A DNA stretch of 61,328 bases, from positions 1 through 61,328 of the forward strand of contig CADBQP010000065.1 in the NCBI GenBank assembly GCA_902796835.1, in the 5' to 3' direction. This DNA comes from an uncultured Bacteroidales bacterium (lineage in GTDB: Bacteria; Bacteroidota; Bacteroidia; Bacteroidales; Bacteroidaceae). Made by a program: the position numbers and the translations under genes. Every line of letters begins with the position of its first letter. Position 1 is the first letter of the stretch. Shown here one piece after another: positions 29,360-38,019 of this stretch. A model generated the notes under the pieces. It was not told the DNA's origin, did no database searches, and saw only the letters and a list, made by a program, of their open reading frames with translations.

Positions 29360-30172
29360 TTATATTTTTGAAGGGGCTCCGAGTACATGGCTCACTTCCT
29401 TGAACGCATAGGTGCGCTCGCTGTCATCGCGCAGGCACAGGGTGAGCATGCCATCGGGCGAAACACGGGCCACCCGTGCCTCGAAAAATCCACGGGCATC
29501 GCGGTAAGGGTGCCAACCGTCGCGCCAATACAGATGGGCAAGGTATTCGGCATGGACATCGGGCGCGGCGCCTTGTTGCAAGCGGTCGTAGAGCCGGAGG
29601 AAACAGACGCAAAACTCTCGGCAGAGCCTGTCGGTCGAAACCGGGCTACCCAAGATTTGAGCCAGAGAGATGGGATTAGGCGCATCGCTCTCAAAACGCT
29701 GCTGATTGACGTTGATGCCCACACCGGCCACGGTCGTGTCGAGCTGGCCACCCACTACGTTGTGCTCAATGAGCATGCCGCAAATCTTATGGTCACCATA
29801 ATAGATGTCGTTGGGCCATTTCACGGAGAAATCGGCTTCGCCTGCACCCCTCCCTTCGACTTCGCAGAACGCATTTCTGAGAGTTTCGCACACGGCGAGC
29901 GCACAGATTTCGCTCAAGGCGAACTGGCGGCAAGGAGCGAGGAAACGAGGATGGAAGAGCAGGCTGAAAAGCAGATTGCTGCCGCGCTCCGACTCCCAGT
30001 GGTTGCCGCGCTGCCCACGGCCAGCCGTCTGGAAATCGGCCGAGAGGAGCACAAATTCTCTGTCGGGCCACTGAGTTGCCACAAGCCGCACATGCTGCAT
30101 CGTGCTGTCGGTCTCGGCCACATGCACGTGAACCATGCGATGGCCTACCTCAGTGGCGGTTCCGGTATTCAT
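29360..30172 (-). CDS. birA: biotin--[acetyl-CoA-carboxylase] ligase
   Basis: 270 residues from ATG 30172, which overlaps the end of yraN by 23 bases; ATG 30136 (MVHVHVAETDSTM) avoids the overlap and is an equally good start. The catalytic domain has AETDSTMQHVR, the biotinyl-AMP loop GRGQRGNHWES, and VKWPNDIYYGDHKICGMLIE. There is no N-terminal helix-turn-helix, so this is an enzyme only and not a biotin repressor. It biotinylates carboxylase carrier proteins. Confidence 0.93.
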   Translation of the reverse strand: MNTGTATEVGHRMVHVHVAETDSTMQHVRLVATQWPDREFVLLSADFQTAGRGQRGNHWESERGSNLLFSLLFHPRFLAPCRQFALSEICALAVCETLRNAFCEVEGRGAGEADFSVKWPNDIYYGDHKICGMLIEHNVVGGQLDTTVAGVGINVNQQRFESDAPNPISLAQILGSPVSTDRLCREFCVCFLRLYDRLQQGAAPDVHAEYLAHLYWRDGWHPYRDARGFFEARVARVSPDGMLTLCLRDDSERTYAFKEVSHVLGAPSKI

Positions 30173-30524
30173 AGGCACGTTTCAAGTGTTCCACGCTGTA
30201 ATTATTTTCATCGCCCACCACGGTTATGATGTCAAAGCGATAGGGCATTTCGGTGAGGCCCCTCTCCATGCGATAAGCGGCGGCAGCCTCAATGATATTT
30301 CGCTGCTTCTCGGCGTCAACGGCATCGACGGCGCGCTCAAAGGCTTCAGAGCGGCGGGTCTTTACTTCTACGAAAATCAGCTCGCCAAACCATTCGGCAA
30401 TGAGGTCGATTTCGAGATGGCCCACGGTCCAGTTTCGCGCCAACAGCGCATAATCGTGGCGCACAAGGTATTCTGCCGCCACTTGCTCGCCCCAGTCTCC
30501 AAAGCGCCGCCTTGCAGTTTTCAT
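30150..30524 (-). CDS. yraN: YraN/UPF0102 family endonuclease-like protein
   Basis: 124 residues. The family pattern is clear: GDWGEQVAAEYLVRHDYALLARNW at residues 9-32, then the nuclease-fold triad region HLEIDLIAEWFGELIFVEVKTRRS with the E, D and ExK positions present. The cellular role of this family is poorly known. Lies between tadA and birA. Confidence 0.9.
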   Translation of the reverse strand: MKTARRRFGDWGEQVAAEYLVRHDYALLARNWTVGHLEIDLIAEWFGELIFVEVKTRRSEAFERAVDAVDAEKQRNIIEAAAAYRMERGLTEMPYRFDIITVVGDENNYSVEHLKRAYEYRNRH

Positions 30525-30537
30525 TGGTTGCCCTCCG

Positions 30538-30990
30538 CTATCGCTTGCGCTTGAAGAATTCGCTCATCAGCGCGCCACATTCCTCCTCGAGCACGCCTCC
30601 GAGCACCTCGGTCTTGGGATGGAGCGCCTGCGGAGCAAAGGTAGAAAATCCGCGCTTGGGGTCGGGCGCGCCATAGACGAGCCGTCCCAACTGGGCCCAG
30701 CCCAGCGCACCGGCACACATGGTGCAAGGCTCCACGGTGACGTAGAGCGTGCACACGTCGAGGTATTTGCCGCCCAGCGAATCGGCAGCCGCAGTCACGG
30801 CCTGCATTTCGGCATGGGCCGTCACGTCGTTGAGCAATTCGGTGAGGTTATGCGCACGCGCTATGATGCGGTCGCCACACACCACGACGGCTCCCACGGG
30901 CACTTCATCTTTGTCGTAGGCCTCGCGAGCCTGCTCCAGGGCTTTGCGCATAAAGGCTTCGTCGCGCTGCCGAAGGTCTTGATTGCTCAT
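30538..30990 (-). CDS. tadA: tRNA-specific adenosine deaminase
   Basis: 150 residues from ATG 30990, which overlaps the stop of the upstream permease gene as ATGA; an ATG five codons earlier is possible. Zinc motifs of the cytidine-deaminase fold are HAE (59-61) and PCTMC (88-92). It converts A34 to inosine in tRNA-Arg. Confidence 0.93.
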   Translation of the reverse strand: MSNQDLRQRDEAFMRKALEQAREAYDKDEVPVGAVVVCGDRIIARAHNLTELLNDVTAHAEMQAVTAAADSLGGKYLDVCTLYVTVEPCTMCAGALGWAQLGRLVYGAPDPKRGFSTFAPQALHPKTEVLGGVLEEECGALMSEFFKRKR

Positions 30991-32294
30991 TGGTAGCGCA
31001 TCCATTTAATCATTTCCTTAATACTCGGTTTCTTGCCGTACATCAGAATTCCCACACGGTATATTTTGGCGCTGACCCATACGAACAAAATGGCGGTTCC
31101 GTAGAGTATGGCCAGCGAGAGCAGCTCCTCCCAAAGCGGAACGTTGAAAGGTATGCGTATCATCATGACAATGGGCGAAGTGAGGGGGAACATTGAGGCC
31201 CAGAAGGCGAGCGGCCCATTAGTATTCTCGATGCTATACATGGCAGCGTAAAGGCCAAAGACCATAAGCATCACCACGGGCATCATGAACTGAGAGCTGT
31301 CTTCTTGCTCGTTGACACTGGCTCCCACCGCGGCAAAAAACGAGGCATAGAGCAGGTAGCCGCCCACGAAATAGAGCACGAACATGAGGCACAACTCGCC
31401 ATAGGGCAGATTGGCCAATGCCGTAACGATTTCCTGCGACTCTGAGAGCTCGGGCATGGGTTGCTGCATGGCTGCCGCGCCAGCCACATTCATTTCGGCC
31501 CCTTGCATAATGTTCACGCCAAAGACAAGGCCACACACGGCAAGGATAGCCGTGAGCATGATGCCCCAAATGAGCAATTGCGCAAAGCCCACGAGGGCTA
31601 TGCCAACGATTTTTCCCATCATCAGCTGGAAGGGTTTCACAGACGACACCATGAGTTCTACGATGCGGTTGGCTTTCTCTTCAACCACGCTCGACATCAC
31701 CATGCCGCCGTAGGCCATCACGAAACCATAGATTAGGAAGGTGAAGATGAAGCCGGCCGCAATGGCTATGCCCGTATTCGACGACGTTTCGCCGCCTTCT
31801 TTATCCCACTTCACAGTCGATATGCTGAACTCCTTCTGCACGTCGGAAATAATTTTGTCGAGCTCTGGCACATTGTAGGCCCGAAGCTTCTGGCTGCGCA
31901 CGGCATCGTTGAGCGTACGTTCCACCAGCGAGAGCAGTTCCTGCTTCACCTCGCTATGGGAGTATATGGTTACGGCGCGCGGGTTTTCTACAAGATTTCC
32001 GGTGATGCAGACCACGGCTTCGACTGGCGAATCTGATGTTTTATATTCGGGCCTAATGTCGGTGTCCTCCACGAAGGCGTAGTATTTGTCGGACTTGAAG
32101 AGCGGCATGTACTCGCCAGTTTTGTCGATTACGACTACTTGCTTTTGGTTGTCGTCCTTAATTTGCGACAGAAGCAGGGGCACGAAGATGAGGGCCGCCA
32201 TGATGAACGGCATGAGCACGGTGAGAATGATGAACGACTTTTTGCTGACGCGGTTCAGGAACTCACGGCGTATGATAATCAATGTTTTTTTCAT
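30987..32294 (-). CDS. ABC-2 permease, NatB/YhaP-like
   Basis: 435 residues. One helix near residues 22-45, an extracytoplasmic domain (about 50-180), then five or six helices with VVEEKANRIVELMVSSVKPFQLMMGKIVGI, the family signature. It pairs with the ATPase gene seven bases upstream and probably exports ions or small molecules. Its stop overlaps the tadA start. Confidence 0.88.
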   Translation of the reverse strand: MKKTLIIIRREFLNRVSKKSFIILTVLMPFIMAALIFVPLLLSQIKDDNQKQVVVIDKTGEYMPLFKSDKYYAFVEDTDIRPEYKTSDSPVEAVVCITGNLVENPRAVTIYSHSEVKQELLSLVERTLNDAVRSQKLRAYNVPELDKIISDVQKEFSISTVKWDKEGGETSSNTGIAIAAGFIFTFLIYGFVMAYGGMVMSSVVEEKANRIVELMVSSVKPFQLMMGKIVGIALVGFAQLLIWGIMLTAILAVCGLVFGVNIMQGAEMNVAGAAAMQQPMPELSESQEIVTALANLPYGELCLMFVLYFVGGYLLYASFFAAVGASVNEQEDSSQFMMPVVMLMVFGLYAAMYSIENTNGPLAFWASMFPLTSPIVMMIRIPFNVPLWEELLSLAILYGTAILFVWVSAKIYRVGILMYGKKPSIKEMIKWMRYQ

Positions 32295-32301
32295 AATGTC
32301 G

Positions 32302-33231
32302 TTACTGGTTTAGGGTGGCGTTGTTGGCTTCTACCGTACGTATGAAGATTTCGTTCATTGTGGGCATCTGCTCGTTGAAGGTTCTGATTTCGTTGTTACG
32401 GGCGAGCATGGCAATGAGTTCGGAGTTGCTCATTGCATCGAATTTATGCAACAGGTAGCGCCACAGGTGGCCACGCTCTTCGCGCGCTATCACTTCGAAT
32501 TTTTCGGGTGTGCTTTCTATTGCCGACGAGGTGCACACCAGTTCGTACACTCCCGTACGGAAGCGGTCCTTTACCTCCGAAACGTCTCCGCTCAATACGA
32601 CACGGCCATGATTGATGAGGGCTATCTCGTCGCACACCTCCTCGACCGAGGCCATATTGTGGGTCGAGAAAATCACGGTGTGCCCTTTGTCGCGCAACTC
32701 CAGTATTTCTCGCTTCAGCCTCTCGGCATTCACGGGGTCGAAGCCGCTGAAGGGCTCATCGAAGATAAGGAGTTGAGGAGCGTGGAGCACGGTGATGATG
32801 AATTGCACCTTTTGTTGCATTCCTTTCGACAACTCTTCGAGTTTTTTGTTCCACCATGGCAGGATTTCGAACTTTTCGAACCAGGCTCGCAGGCGCTTTT
32901 CGGCTTCGGATCGCGAGAGTCCTTTGAGCTGGGCCAGGTAGATGGCTTGCTCGCCCACTTTCATTTTTTTGTAGAGTCCTCGCTCCTCGGGCAGATAGCC
33001 TATGCGCTGCACATCGTCGGGCATAAACTCGCGCCCGTCGAAGCTCACAGTGCCGCTATCGGGGGCCGTGATGCGATTGATAATGCGTATGAGGGTGGTC
33101 TTGCCGGCTCCGTTGGGGCCCAGCAGGCCAAAGATGCGGCCGCGCGGCACGGCTATGCTCACTTCGTCGAGCGCCGTATGCTCGGCAAAGCGTTTGCTGA
33201 CGCGCTGCACGTTGAGAAAAATGTCGGTCAT
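32302..33231 (-). CDS. ABC transporter ATP-binding protein, NatA-like
   Basis: 309 residues from ATG 33231; the longer open frame upstream overlaps lpxH. Walker A is GPNGAGKTT (38-46), the signature is LSKGMQQ, Walker B is LLIFDEPFSG, followed by the switch His in FSTHNM. The C-terminal extension (about 215-309) is common in exporters of this type. It energises the permease at 30987-32294. Confidence 0.92.
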   Translation of the reverse strand: MTDIFLNVQRVSKRFAEHTALDEVSIAVPRGRIFGLLGPNGAGKTTLIRIINRITAPDSGTVSFDGREFMPDDVQRIGYLPEERGLYKKMKVGEQAIYLAQLKGLSRSEAEKRLRAWFEKFEILPWWNKKLEELSKGMQQKVQFIITVLHAPQLLIFDEPFSGFDPVNAERLKREILELRDKGHTVIFSTHNMASVEEVCDEIALINHGRVVLSGDVSEVKDRFRTGVYELVCTSSAIESTPEKFEVIAREERGHLWRYLLHKFDAMSNSELIAMLARNNEIRTFNEQMPTMNEIFIRTVEANNATLNQ

Positions 33232-33271
33232 AGGAATGTTTGAAAATATAGGGTTTAATGAGGCGAATGCC

Positions 33272-34033
33272 TTAGGGTTGCGTTTCGCCTTCGATGTATC
33301 TTTCCATGAACAGGTGCTCTCCGTCGAAGACGGCATAGGTGAAAAGCCTCACCCAATCGCCCAGAACGAGCATGCGTGCCTCGTGAGGCAGTTCAAGGTC
33401 GAGTTCTATGTGGCGGTGGCCGAAGATGAAATAGTTCACGTCGGGATGGGTTTCGAGGTAGCCCTTGGCATAGACCACGAGGTCTTCCTTGTCTTCACCG
33501 AAATAGTCGGGTTCGGCCGGTTCATGCTTCATGCGGCTGTGTTTGGCCCAATTCAGCCCGAAGTCTACGCCCCATCGCGGATGCAAGGCCGCAAAAAGGC
33601 GCTGACAGACGGGGTTGTGGAACATGCTTCTGAGAAAAAGGAAGCGGCGGTCGCGCGAACCGAGTCCGTCGCCGTGGGCCAGATAGAACACCTTGCCGTA
33701 GAGTTCCACTACGGAATCCTTGCGGTGCATCACGACTCCGCACTCGCGCTCCAGATAGTCGTGCATCCACATGTCGTGGTTGCCGGTAAAATAATGCACC
33801 TCAACACCGCTGTCGGTGAGCTCGCTGATTTTTCCGAGGAAGCGCGTAAAGCCTTTTGGCACCACGTTCTTGTATTCGAACCAGAAGTCGAACATGTCGC
33901 CGAGCATATAGACGGCGGCGGCACTGCGCTTGATGTTGTCGAGAAAGTTGACGAGCCTGCGTTCCTGCATGCGCCGATGCTTCAGCGCGCGGCAACCCAG
34001 GTGGGCATCCGAAAGGAAATATATGTTCTTCAT
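33272..34033 (-). CDS. lpxH: UDP-2,3-diacylglucosamine diphosphatase (LpxH-type)
   Basis: 253 residues from ATG 34033. Metallophosphoesterase motifs occur in order: SDAHLGC, GDMFDFWFE, GNHDMW, LAHGDGLG and FGHRHIE. Together with the size they fit the LpxH step of lipid A synthesis, removal of UMP from UDP-diacylglucosamine. A related YbbF-type esterase is the main alternative. Confidence 0.85.
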   Translation of the reverse strand: MKNIYFLSDAHLGCRALKHRRMQERRLVNFLDNIKRSAAAVYMLGDMFDFWFEYKNVVPKGFTRFLGKISELTDSGVEVHYFTGNHDMWMHDYLERECGVVMHRKDSVVELYGKVFYLAHGDGLGSRDRRFLFLRSMFHNPVCQRLFAALHPRWGVDFGLNWAKHSRMKHEPAEPDYFGEDKEDLVVYAKGYLETHPDVNYFIFGHRHIELDLELPHEARMLVLGDWVRLFTYAVFDGEHLFMERYIEGETQP

Positions 34034-34085
34034 GCCTTTGTCGTTTTGTATGTTTGGCGTTGCTTGTTTCGTATGCGGCCGTCGG

Positions 34086-34406
34086 CTACATGAAGCCAAG
34101 GTCGAGTTTGGCTTCTTCGCTCATCATGTCTTTATGCCATTCGGGTTCGAACACGAGGTTGACTTTTACGCTCTCGATGCCTTCGATTCCCTCGAGCTTG
34201 AGTCGCACGTCCTCCATGATGAAGTCGGCTGCCGGACAGTTGGGCGCCGTCATGGTCATGTCCACCTCGAGGCTGGCGTCGTCGCGCAGGTCAATCTTGT
34301 AGATGAGGCCAAGGTTGTAGACGTCGACAGGGATTTCGGGGTCGAACACCGTTTTGAGCACCTCGACGATGCGTTCCTCTAACTTTTCTTTTTCGGCTGT
34401 TGTCAT
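34086..34406 (-). CDS. MIP18/DUF59 family iron-sulfur assembly protein (SufT-like)
   Basis: 106 residues with the family core VFDPEIPVDVYNLGLIYKI near 20-38 and MTAPNCPAADFI with the conserved Cys near 56. Such proteins help mature iron-sulfur proteins. A possible promoter (TAATTTTC, 34430-34423 on the minus strand) and the 34447 repeat array lie just upstream. Confidence 0.88.
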   Translation of the reverse strand: MTTAEKEKLEERIVEVLKTVFDPEIPVDVYNLGLIYKIDLRDDASLEVDMTMTAPNCPAADFIMEDVRLKLEGIEGIESVKVNLVFEPEWHKDMMSEEAKLDLGFM

Positions 34407-34446
34407 TCGGTTATACTATGTGGAAAATTATTCTTAGGAGCTTCTT

Positions 34447-34509
34447 GAAACTGTTGGCTCAACTCTTTTTCCTGTTGGCTCAACTTTTTTTCTTCCTGGC
34501 CCGGTCCTA
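34447..34509. repeat. 21-bp array, near-perfect tandem pair plus a weaker unit
   Basis: The stretches 34451-34471 and 34472-34492 (CTGTTGGCTCAACT plus a pyrimidine run) differ at one base in 21. In the family frame the units start at 34447 and 34468, and a weaker one at 34489 ends over the radC stop codon. This is the least diverged array of the window. Confidence 0.7.
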
Positions 34510-35199
34510 CAGCTTTCCTTCGTCTGCATAACTATAGAAACGGCCTTCAGAAATGATAAGGTGGTCGATGACTCTGATGTTGAGCAGTTCGGCCGCCTGC
34601 TTGATGCGCTGCGTGAGTTTATCGTCCTCGAGGCTCGGCCTGAGACCGCCGCCGGGATGATTATGGCAGAGGGCTATGCACGTGGCCCCGGCAAGAAGAG
34701 CCTCTTTGAGCAACACGCGCACATCGACCGCCGTGCTCGAAATGCCGCCGCGGCTGACGAGTTTCGAGTCGATGAACCTCAGGTTTTGCGTGAGCAACAT
34801 GACATGGAATTCCTCAATGGGAAGGTCTTGCATGCGCTCTATGTAGAACTGAAAGATGTCGGCCGACGAGGCTATCTGGGGCTTCTGCGAGTCCATCTCT
34901 GAGGCTCTGCGCCTTCCGAACTCGCATGCTGCCATAATCGTCACGGCCTTGGCCTGCCCGATGCCTTTATACTGGCAGAGCTCGGCCACTGTCATGCGCC
35001 CCAGCCTCTTCAGGCTTTCGCGGCAGTCGCTCAGCAAGCGCCGCGTCAGGTCCACGGCGCTTTCGCTGGGGCTGCCGCTTCCTATGAGTATGGCCAGCAG
35101 CTCGGCCGACGAGAGTGCCTGAGGCCCCTGAGCCATGAGTTTCTCGCGCGGGCGGTCGGCTTCGTTCCACTGTGTGATGCTGAGTTTTTCGGCGCTCAT
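34507..35199 (-). CDS. radC: RadC/MPN domain protein
   Basis: 230 residues. The N-terminal helix-hairpin-helix-like half (LCQYKGIGQAKA near 75-84) precedes the JAB/MPN domain with metal ligands H179 and H181 in CHNHPGG and Asp192. The usual HNHPSG is HNHPGG here. Despite the name, a role in repair is not established for the family. Its start overlaps the stop of the glycosyltransferase gene as ATGA. Confidence 0.92.
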   Translation of the reverse strand: MSAEKLSITQWNEADRPREKLMAQGPQALSSAELLAILIGSGSPSESAVDLTRRLLSDCRESLKRLGRMTVAELCQYKGIGQAKAVTIMAACEFGRRRASEMDSQKPQIASSADIFQFYIERMQDLPIEEFHVMLLTQNLRFIDSKLVSRGGISSTAVDVRVLLKEALLAGATCIALCHNHPGGGLRPSLEDDKLTQRIKQAAELLNIRVIDHLIISEGRFYSYADEGKL

Positions 35200-36185
35200 T
35201 TGTAGAAATTCTTTTTGAAGGCCTCAAACTCATCGCGCCCTCTCACCATGCGCTGCCACCAGGCACGCAAAAAGCCCGTGCCGTAGCCCAACAGCTGCAC
35301 AAACGAAGCGGCTACAGCCCGCACACCTACTGCTACACTGCCCTCGCGCAGCGAGGCGTCGGCAAAGATTAACGCGGCAAAGAGCGCCAGCGGAAGCCAG
35401 AACCAGGGGCAGAAAAATCCCAAAACGAGCAACAGGACACAGCCCACGGTGAAGACGGCGGGCAGAAGGTGCACCAGTTTCAAAGTTCCGGGATGGCGCT
35501 TCGTCAGATTGATGCGCGCGATGCCTGAATTGTGCACCTGCTTGAAAAACTGGCGCAGGTTGGCCCTTCGCTTGTGCCACACCCACGCCTCGGGAAAGAG
35601 CCTGCACGAATAGCCGCCCTTGAAAATGCGTGTACTGAAGTCGATGTCTTCGCCAAACCGCATCTTCGAAAAGCCGCCAAGCGCATTATAGACTTCGCGA
35701 CGCACACCCATATTGAACGAACGCGGATAGAATTTGTCCATCTTGCGCTTTCCGCCGCGTATGCCGCCCGTGGTGAAAAACGAGGTCATGGCATAGTTAA
35801 TCGCCTTCTGCATGGGGCTGAACGAGGGATGGGCCCTGTCGGGGCCGCCAAAGGCATCGCATGGCGAAGCGCTTAGTTCGCGCTCCACTTCGAGCAGATA
35901 GCCTTCGGGCACCACCACGTCGCTGTCGAGAATGAGCACATAGTCGGCCGCGGAACGCTCCACGCCATAATTGCGCGTCTGGCCCGGACCACTGTTGGCC
36001 TTCGTGAAATAACGGATGGCGAGTTTGTCGGCATAGCGTGCCACCACGTCGGCACAGGGCACACTGCTTCCGTCTTCCACAACCACGACGTCGAAATCGG
36101 TAAAGCGCTGCGTGCAAAGACTTGCAAGGAGCTCGTCGACTTCGTCGGGACGATTGTAGACAGGAATGACAAAAGAATACTTCAT
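35196..36185 (-). CDS. family 2 glycosyltransferase with C-terminal membrane helices
   Basis: 329 residues from ATG 36185 (MKYSFVIPVYNRPDE). The GT-A domain has VVEDGSS near 45, LDSDVVVP near 92 and FGEDIDFSTRI near 184. Three or four hydrophobic segments follow (about 245-305), so it is anchored in the inner membrane. Such enzymes build surface polysaccharide or glycolipid; the product is unknown. Confidence 0.88.
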   Translation of the reverse strand: MKYSFVIPVYNRPDEVDELLASLCTQRFTDFDVVVVEDGSSVPCADVVARYADKLAIRYFTKANSGPGQTRNYGVERSAADYVLILDSDVVVPEGYLLEVERELSASPCDAFGGPDRAHPSFSPMQKAINYAMTSFFTTGGIRGGKRKMDKFYPRSFNMGVRREVYNALGGFSKMRFGEDIDFSTRIFKGGYSCRLFPEAWVWHKRRANLRQFFKQVHNSGIARINLTKRHPGTLKLVHLLPAVFTVGCVLLLVLGFFCPWFWLPLALFAALIFADASLREGSVAVGVRAVAASFVQLLGYGTGFLRAWWQRMVRGRDEFEAFKKNFYK

Positions 36186-36192
36186 AACAGCG

Positions 36193-36200
36193 CGAAGATA
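36193..36200 (-). promoter_or_regulatory. possible -7 box for the glycosyltransferase-radC pair
   Basis: Minus-strand TATCTTCG (36200-36193), one base from TAnnTTTG, just 7 bases before the ATG, so the message would be nearly leaderless. The same variant precedes folP. Confidence 0.35.
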
Positions 36201-36205
36201 TAAAA

Positions 36206-36237
36206 AAAAGCCGATAGGCAAACGTGCCGCGGCTTTT
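36206..36237 (-). terminator. terminator after the DUF4834 gene
   Basis: Stem AAAAGCCG (36206-36213) with 36230-36237 and an inner GGCA/TGCC pairing; on the minus strand it is followed by eight T. It separates the psd-pssA-DUF4834 operon from the glycosyltransferase gene. Confidence 0.75.
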
Positions 36238-36248
36238 ATTATGCTTTT

Positions 36249-36482
36249 TCAGTCGGTCACTTCTTCAAAGTCCACATATTTTCCTTTCGACTTGTCGAAA
36301 TGCGGCTCTGCAGGCGCTCCGGGTTTCATGCTCGGGCCTTCAGCTTCGGCGCCGGGCATGCCTTCGGGGGAAAACGGGGTGCCAAAAAGGCTTCTCACCC
36401 AGTTAAAAACTCCCAGGGCAAGGGCCACTACAAAAAAGAGGGCGAAAAAAACTACCGAAAACAGGCAACCGAGTAACTGCAT
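36249..36482 (-). CDS. small membrane protein, DUF4834-like
   Basis: 77 residues: one N-terminal membrane helix (about 5-27), a juxtamembrane FNWVRSLFG segment and a hydrophilic tail ending KGKYVDFEEVTD. It resembles the DUF4834 proteins found after phosphatidylserine synthase in Bacteroidetes. The function is unknown; the position suggests a link with lipid synthesis. Confidence 0.65.
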   Translation of the reverse strand: MQLLGCLFSVVFFALFFVVALALGVFNWVRSLFGTPFSPEGMPGAEAEGPSMKPGAPAEPHFDKSKGKYVDFEEVTD

Positions 36483-36512
36483 GGCTCAATCAGAATAGCT
36501 AATGAAACACAT

Positions 36513-37214
36513 TTAGTACCTGCTGCCGCGTCGGCGCTTCGCTGTGAGGGCCATAATTACGGAAACTACCACATAGAGTAACACCACAAGCCAGATGCCA
36601 TCAACGCGCAGCCACACCAAGATTGCTGCCGACACGAGCAAAAAGCCATAGCGCACACCGTTGCCCTGAAGGCCAAAGTTTTTGAACTTGAGCGCAAACA
36701 TCGGAATTTCGGAAACAAGCAGCAGGCACGACAAGGCCACACCTATTAATATTATATAGGCCATTGTCTTGCTATCGGTCCACTCGGGGCGCGACATGAG
36801 CAGGCTGGCCCAAAACAAGGCGTTTGCCGGTGTGGGCAAACCCAGGAAGGTGGTTTGCTGGCGGGTGTCGAGGTTGAACTTGGCGAGGCGCAGCGCCGAG
36901 AAGGCCGCCATCACGAGGGAACTGACTGCCACCCAATGGGGCACCGCGCCGAGCTCCTTCACAAAAGTATAGACCATGACGCTCGGGGCCAGCCCAAAGG
37001 TTATTACGTCGGCCAGTGAGTCGAGTTCCTTGCCTATGGGCGACGACACACCCAAGAGGCGGGCCACCATGCCGTCGAAGAAATCGAAAATGGCGCCAAG
37101 CACAATGAAGGCAAGTGCCATGTCGGCTTGTCCGCCCTTGGTGGCAAGTATCACGGCTACGGCTCCGCAGAGCAGGTTGCAGCACGTAATGGCATTGGGA
37201 ATGTGTTTAATCAT
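36513..37214 (-). CDS. pssA: CDP-diacylglycerol--serine O-phosphatidyltransferase
   Basis: 233 residues, an integral membrane CDP-alcohol phosphotransferase. The complete active-site motif is present: D47-G48, A51-R52, G61, D65 and D69. It makes phosphatidylserine, the substrate of the psd product encoded 46 bases upstream. Confidence 0.95.
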   Translation of the reverse strand: MIKHIPNAITCCNLLCGAVAVILATKGGQADMALAFIVLGAIFDFFDGMVARLLGVSSPIGKELDSLADVITFGLAPSVMVYTFVKELGAVPHWVAVSSLVMAAFSALRLAKFNLDTRQQTTFLGLPTPANALFWASLLMSRPEWTDSKTMAYIILIGVALSCLLLVSEIPMFALKFKNFGLQGNGVRYGFLLVSAAILVWLRVDGIWLVVLLYVVVSVIMALTAKRRRGSRY

Positions 37215-37260
37215 GATGTTCTAAGGTTTTCTGCGAAGACTGTGTTCGCCTGGTTTTTGT

Positions 37261-37956
37261 CTATGGCTTGAGGCGCGCCACCACGGTTTGATTGCCCACC
37301 GTGGCTTGGCCAAACTCTACGTTTACTACGCTGTTGAGCGGCAGGAAGAGGTCGACGCGCGAACCAAACTTGATGAAGCCCAGATGTTCGTCGATGAAGC
37401 AGTGGTCGTCGGGCCGGGCATAGGTGACGATGCGGCGTGCCATGGCACCCGCTACCTGGCGCACGAGCACCTCCTGGCCGCCTGGGGTTTCTATCAGCAC
37501 GTCGGCGCGTTCGTTCTCGTTGCTTGCCTTGGGCAGCCAGGCTTTATAGAAATTTCCGTTGCGGTGGTTCACGTTCTTGACTACGCCCTCTACGGGAAAC
37601 CAGTTGGCATGGACGTTTGTGAGCGACATGAAGATGGAAATCATGAGCCGGCGGTCGTGAAAGTATTCGTTTTCGTCGACCTCTTCGACCACTACCACTT
37701 TTCCGTCGGCCGGAGCCACCACCGTGTTTTCGGTTTCGTCGTCGAAAACACGGATGGGACAGCGAAAGAAGTTGACTATGATTAAAAATACGAGCACGCT
37801 GATTGCCGCCACTGCGTAGAAGGCCCAAGGGGCATTGGGCTTCAGGGCATAATAGGTGGCCACATTGAGCGCCAAGAGTGCTAAGAAACTAAGTATGAGT
37901 GTGTTTGTACCTTCGCGGTGCAAACGTATTTTTTTCAATCGTTTTCCTCTTGCCAT
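37261..37956 (-). CDS. psd: phosphatidylserine decarboxylase
   Basis: 231 residues, the short class of the enzyme. Two N-terminal hydrophobic segments (about 21-60), then the catalytic domain with [14 protein letters not shown] and the self-cleavage site FGSR, in which Ser199 should become the pyruvoyl group. It converts phosphatidylserine to phosphatidylethanolamine at the inner membrane. First gene of psd-pssA-DUF4834. Confidence 0.95.
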   Translation of the reverse strand: MARGKRLKKIRLHREGTNTLILSFLALLALNVATYYALKPNAPWAFYAVAAISVLVFLIIVNFFRCPIRVFDDETENTVVAPADGKVVVVEEVDENEYFHDRRLMISIFMSLTNVHANWFPVEGVVKNVNHRNGNFYKAWLPKASNENERADVLIETPGGQEVLVRQVAGAMARRIVTYARPDDHCFIDEHLGFIKFGSRVDLFLPLNSVVNVEFGQATVGNQTVVARLKP

Positions 37957-37978
37957 TTTTAAGGGTGATTTACAGATG

Positions 37979-38010
37979 CAAATGTAGGAATAATTTTTAT
38001 AACTGCCAAA
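37979..38010 (-). promoter_or_regulatory. psd operon promoter
   Basis: Minus-strand TTTG (38010-38007), 20 bp, TACATTTG (37986-37979), a full consensus match directly after the cdaA stop codon and 22 bases before the psd start. Confidence 0.75.
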
Positions 38011-38019
38011 CCATTTTTA

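Noticed and set aside
32302-33231. NatA-like ATPase as missing partner of the TolC/HlyD exporter
   Set aside because: It is on the other strand, several genes away, and directly followed by its own permease with a seven-base gap.
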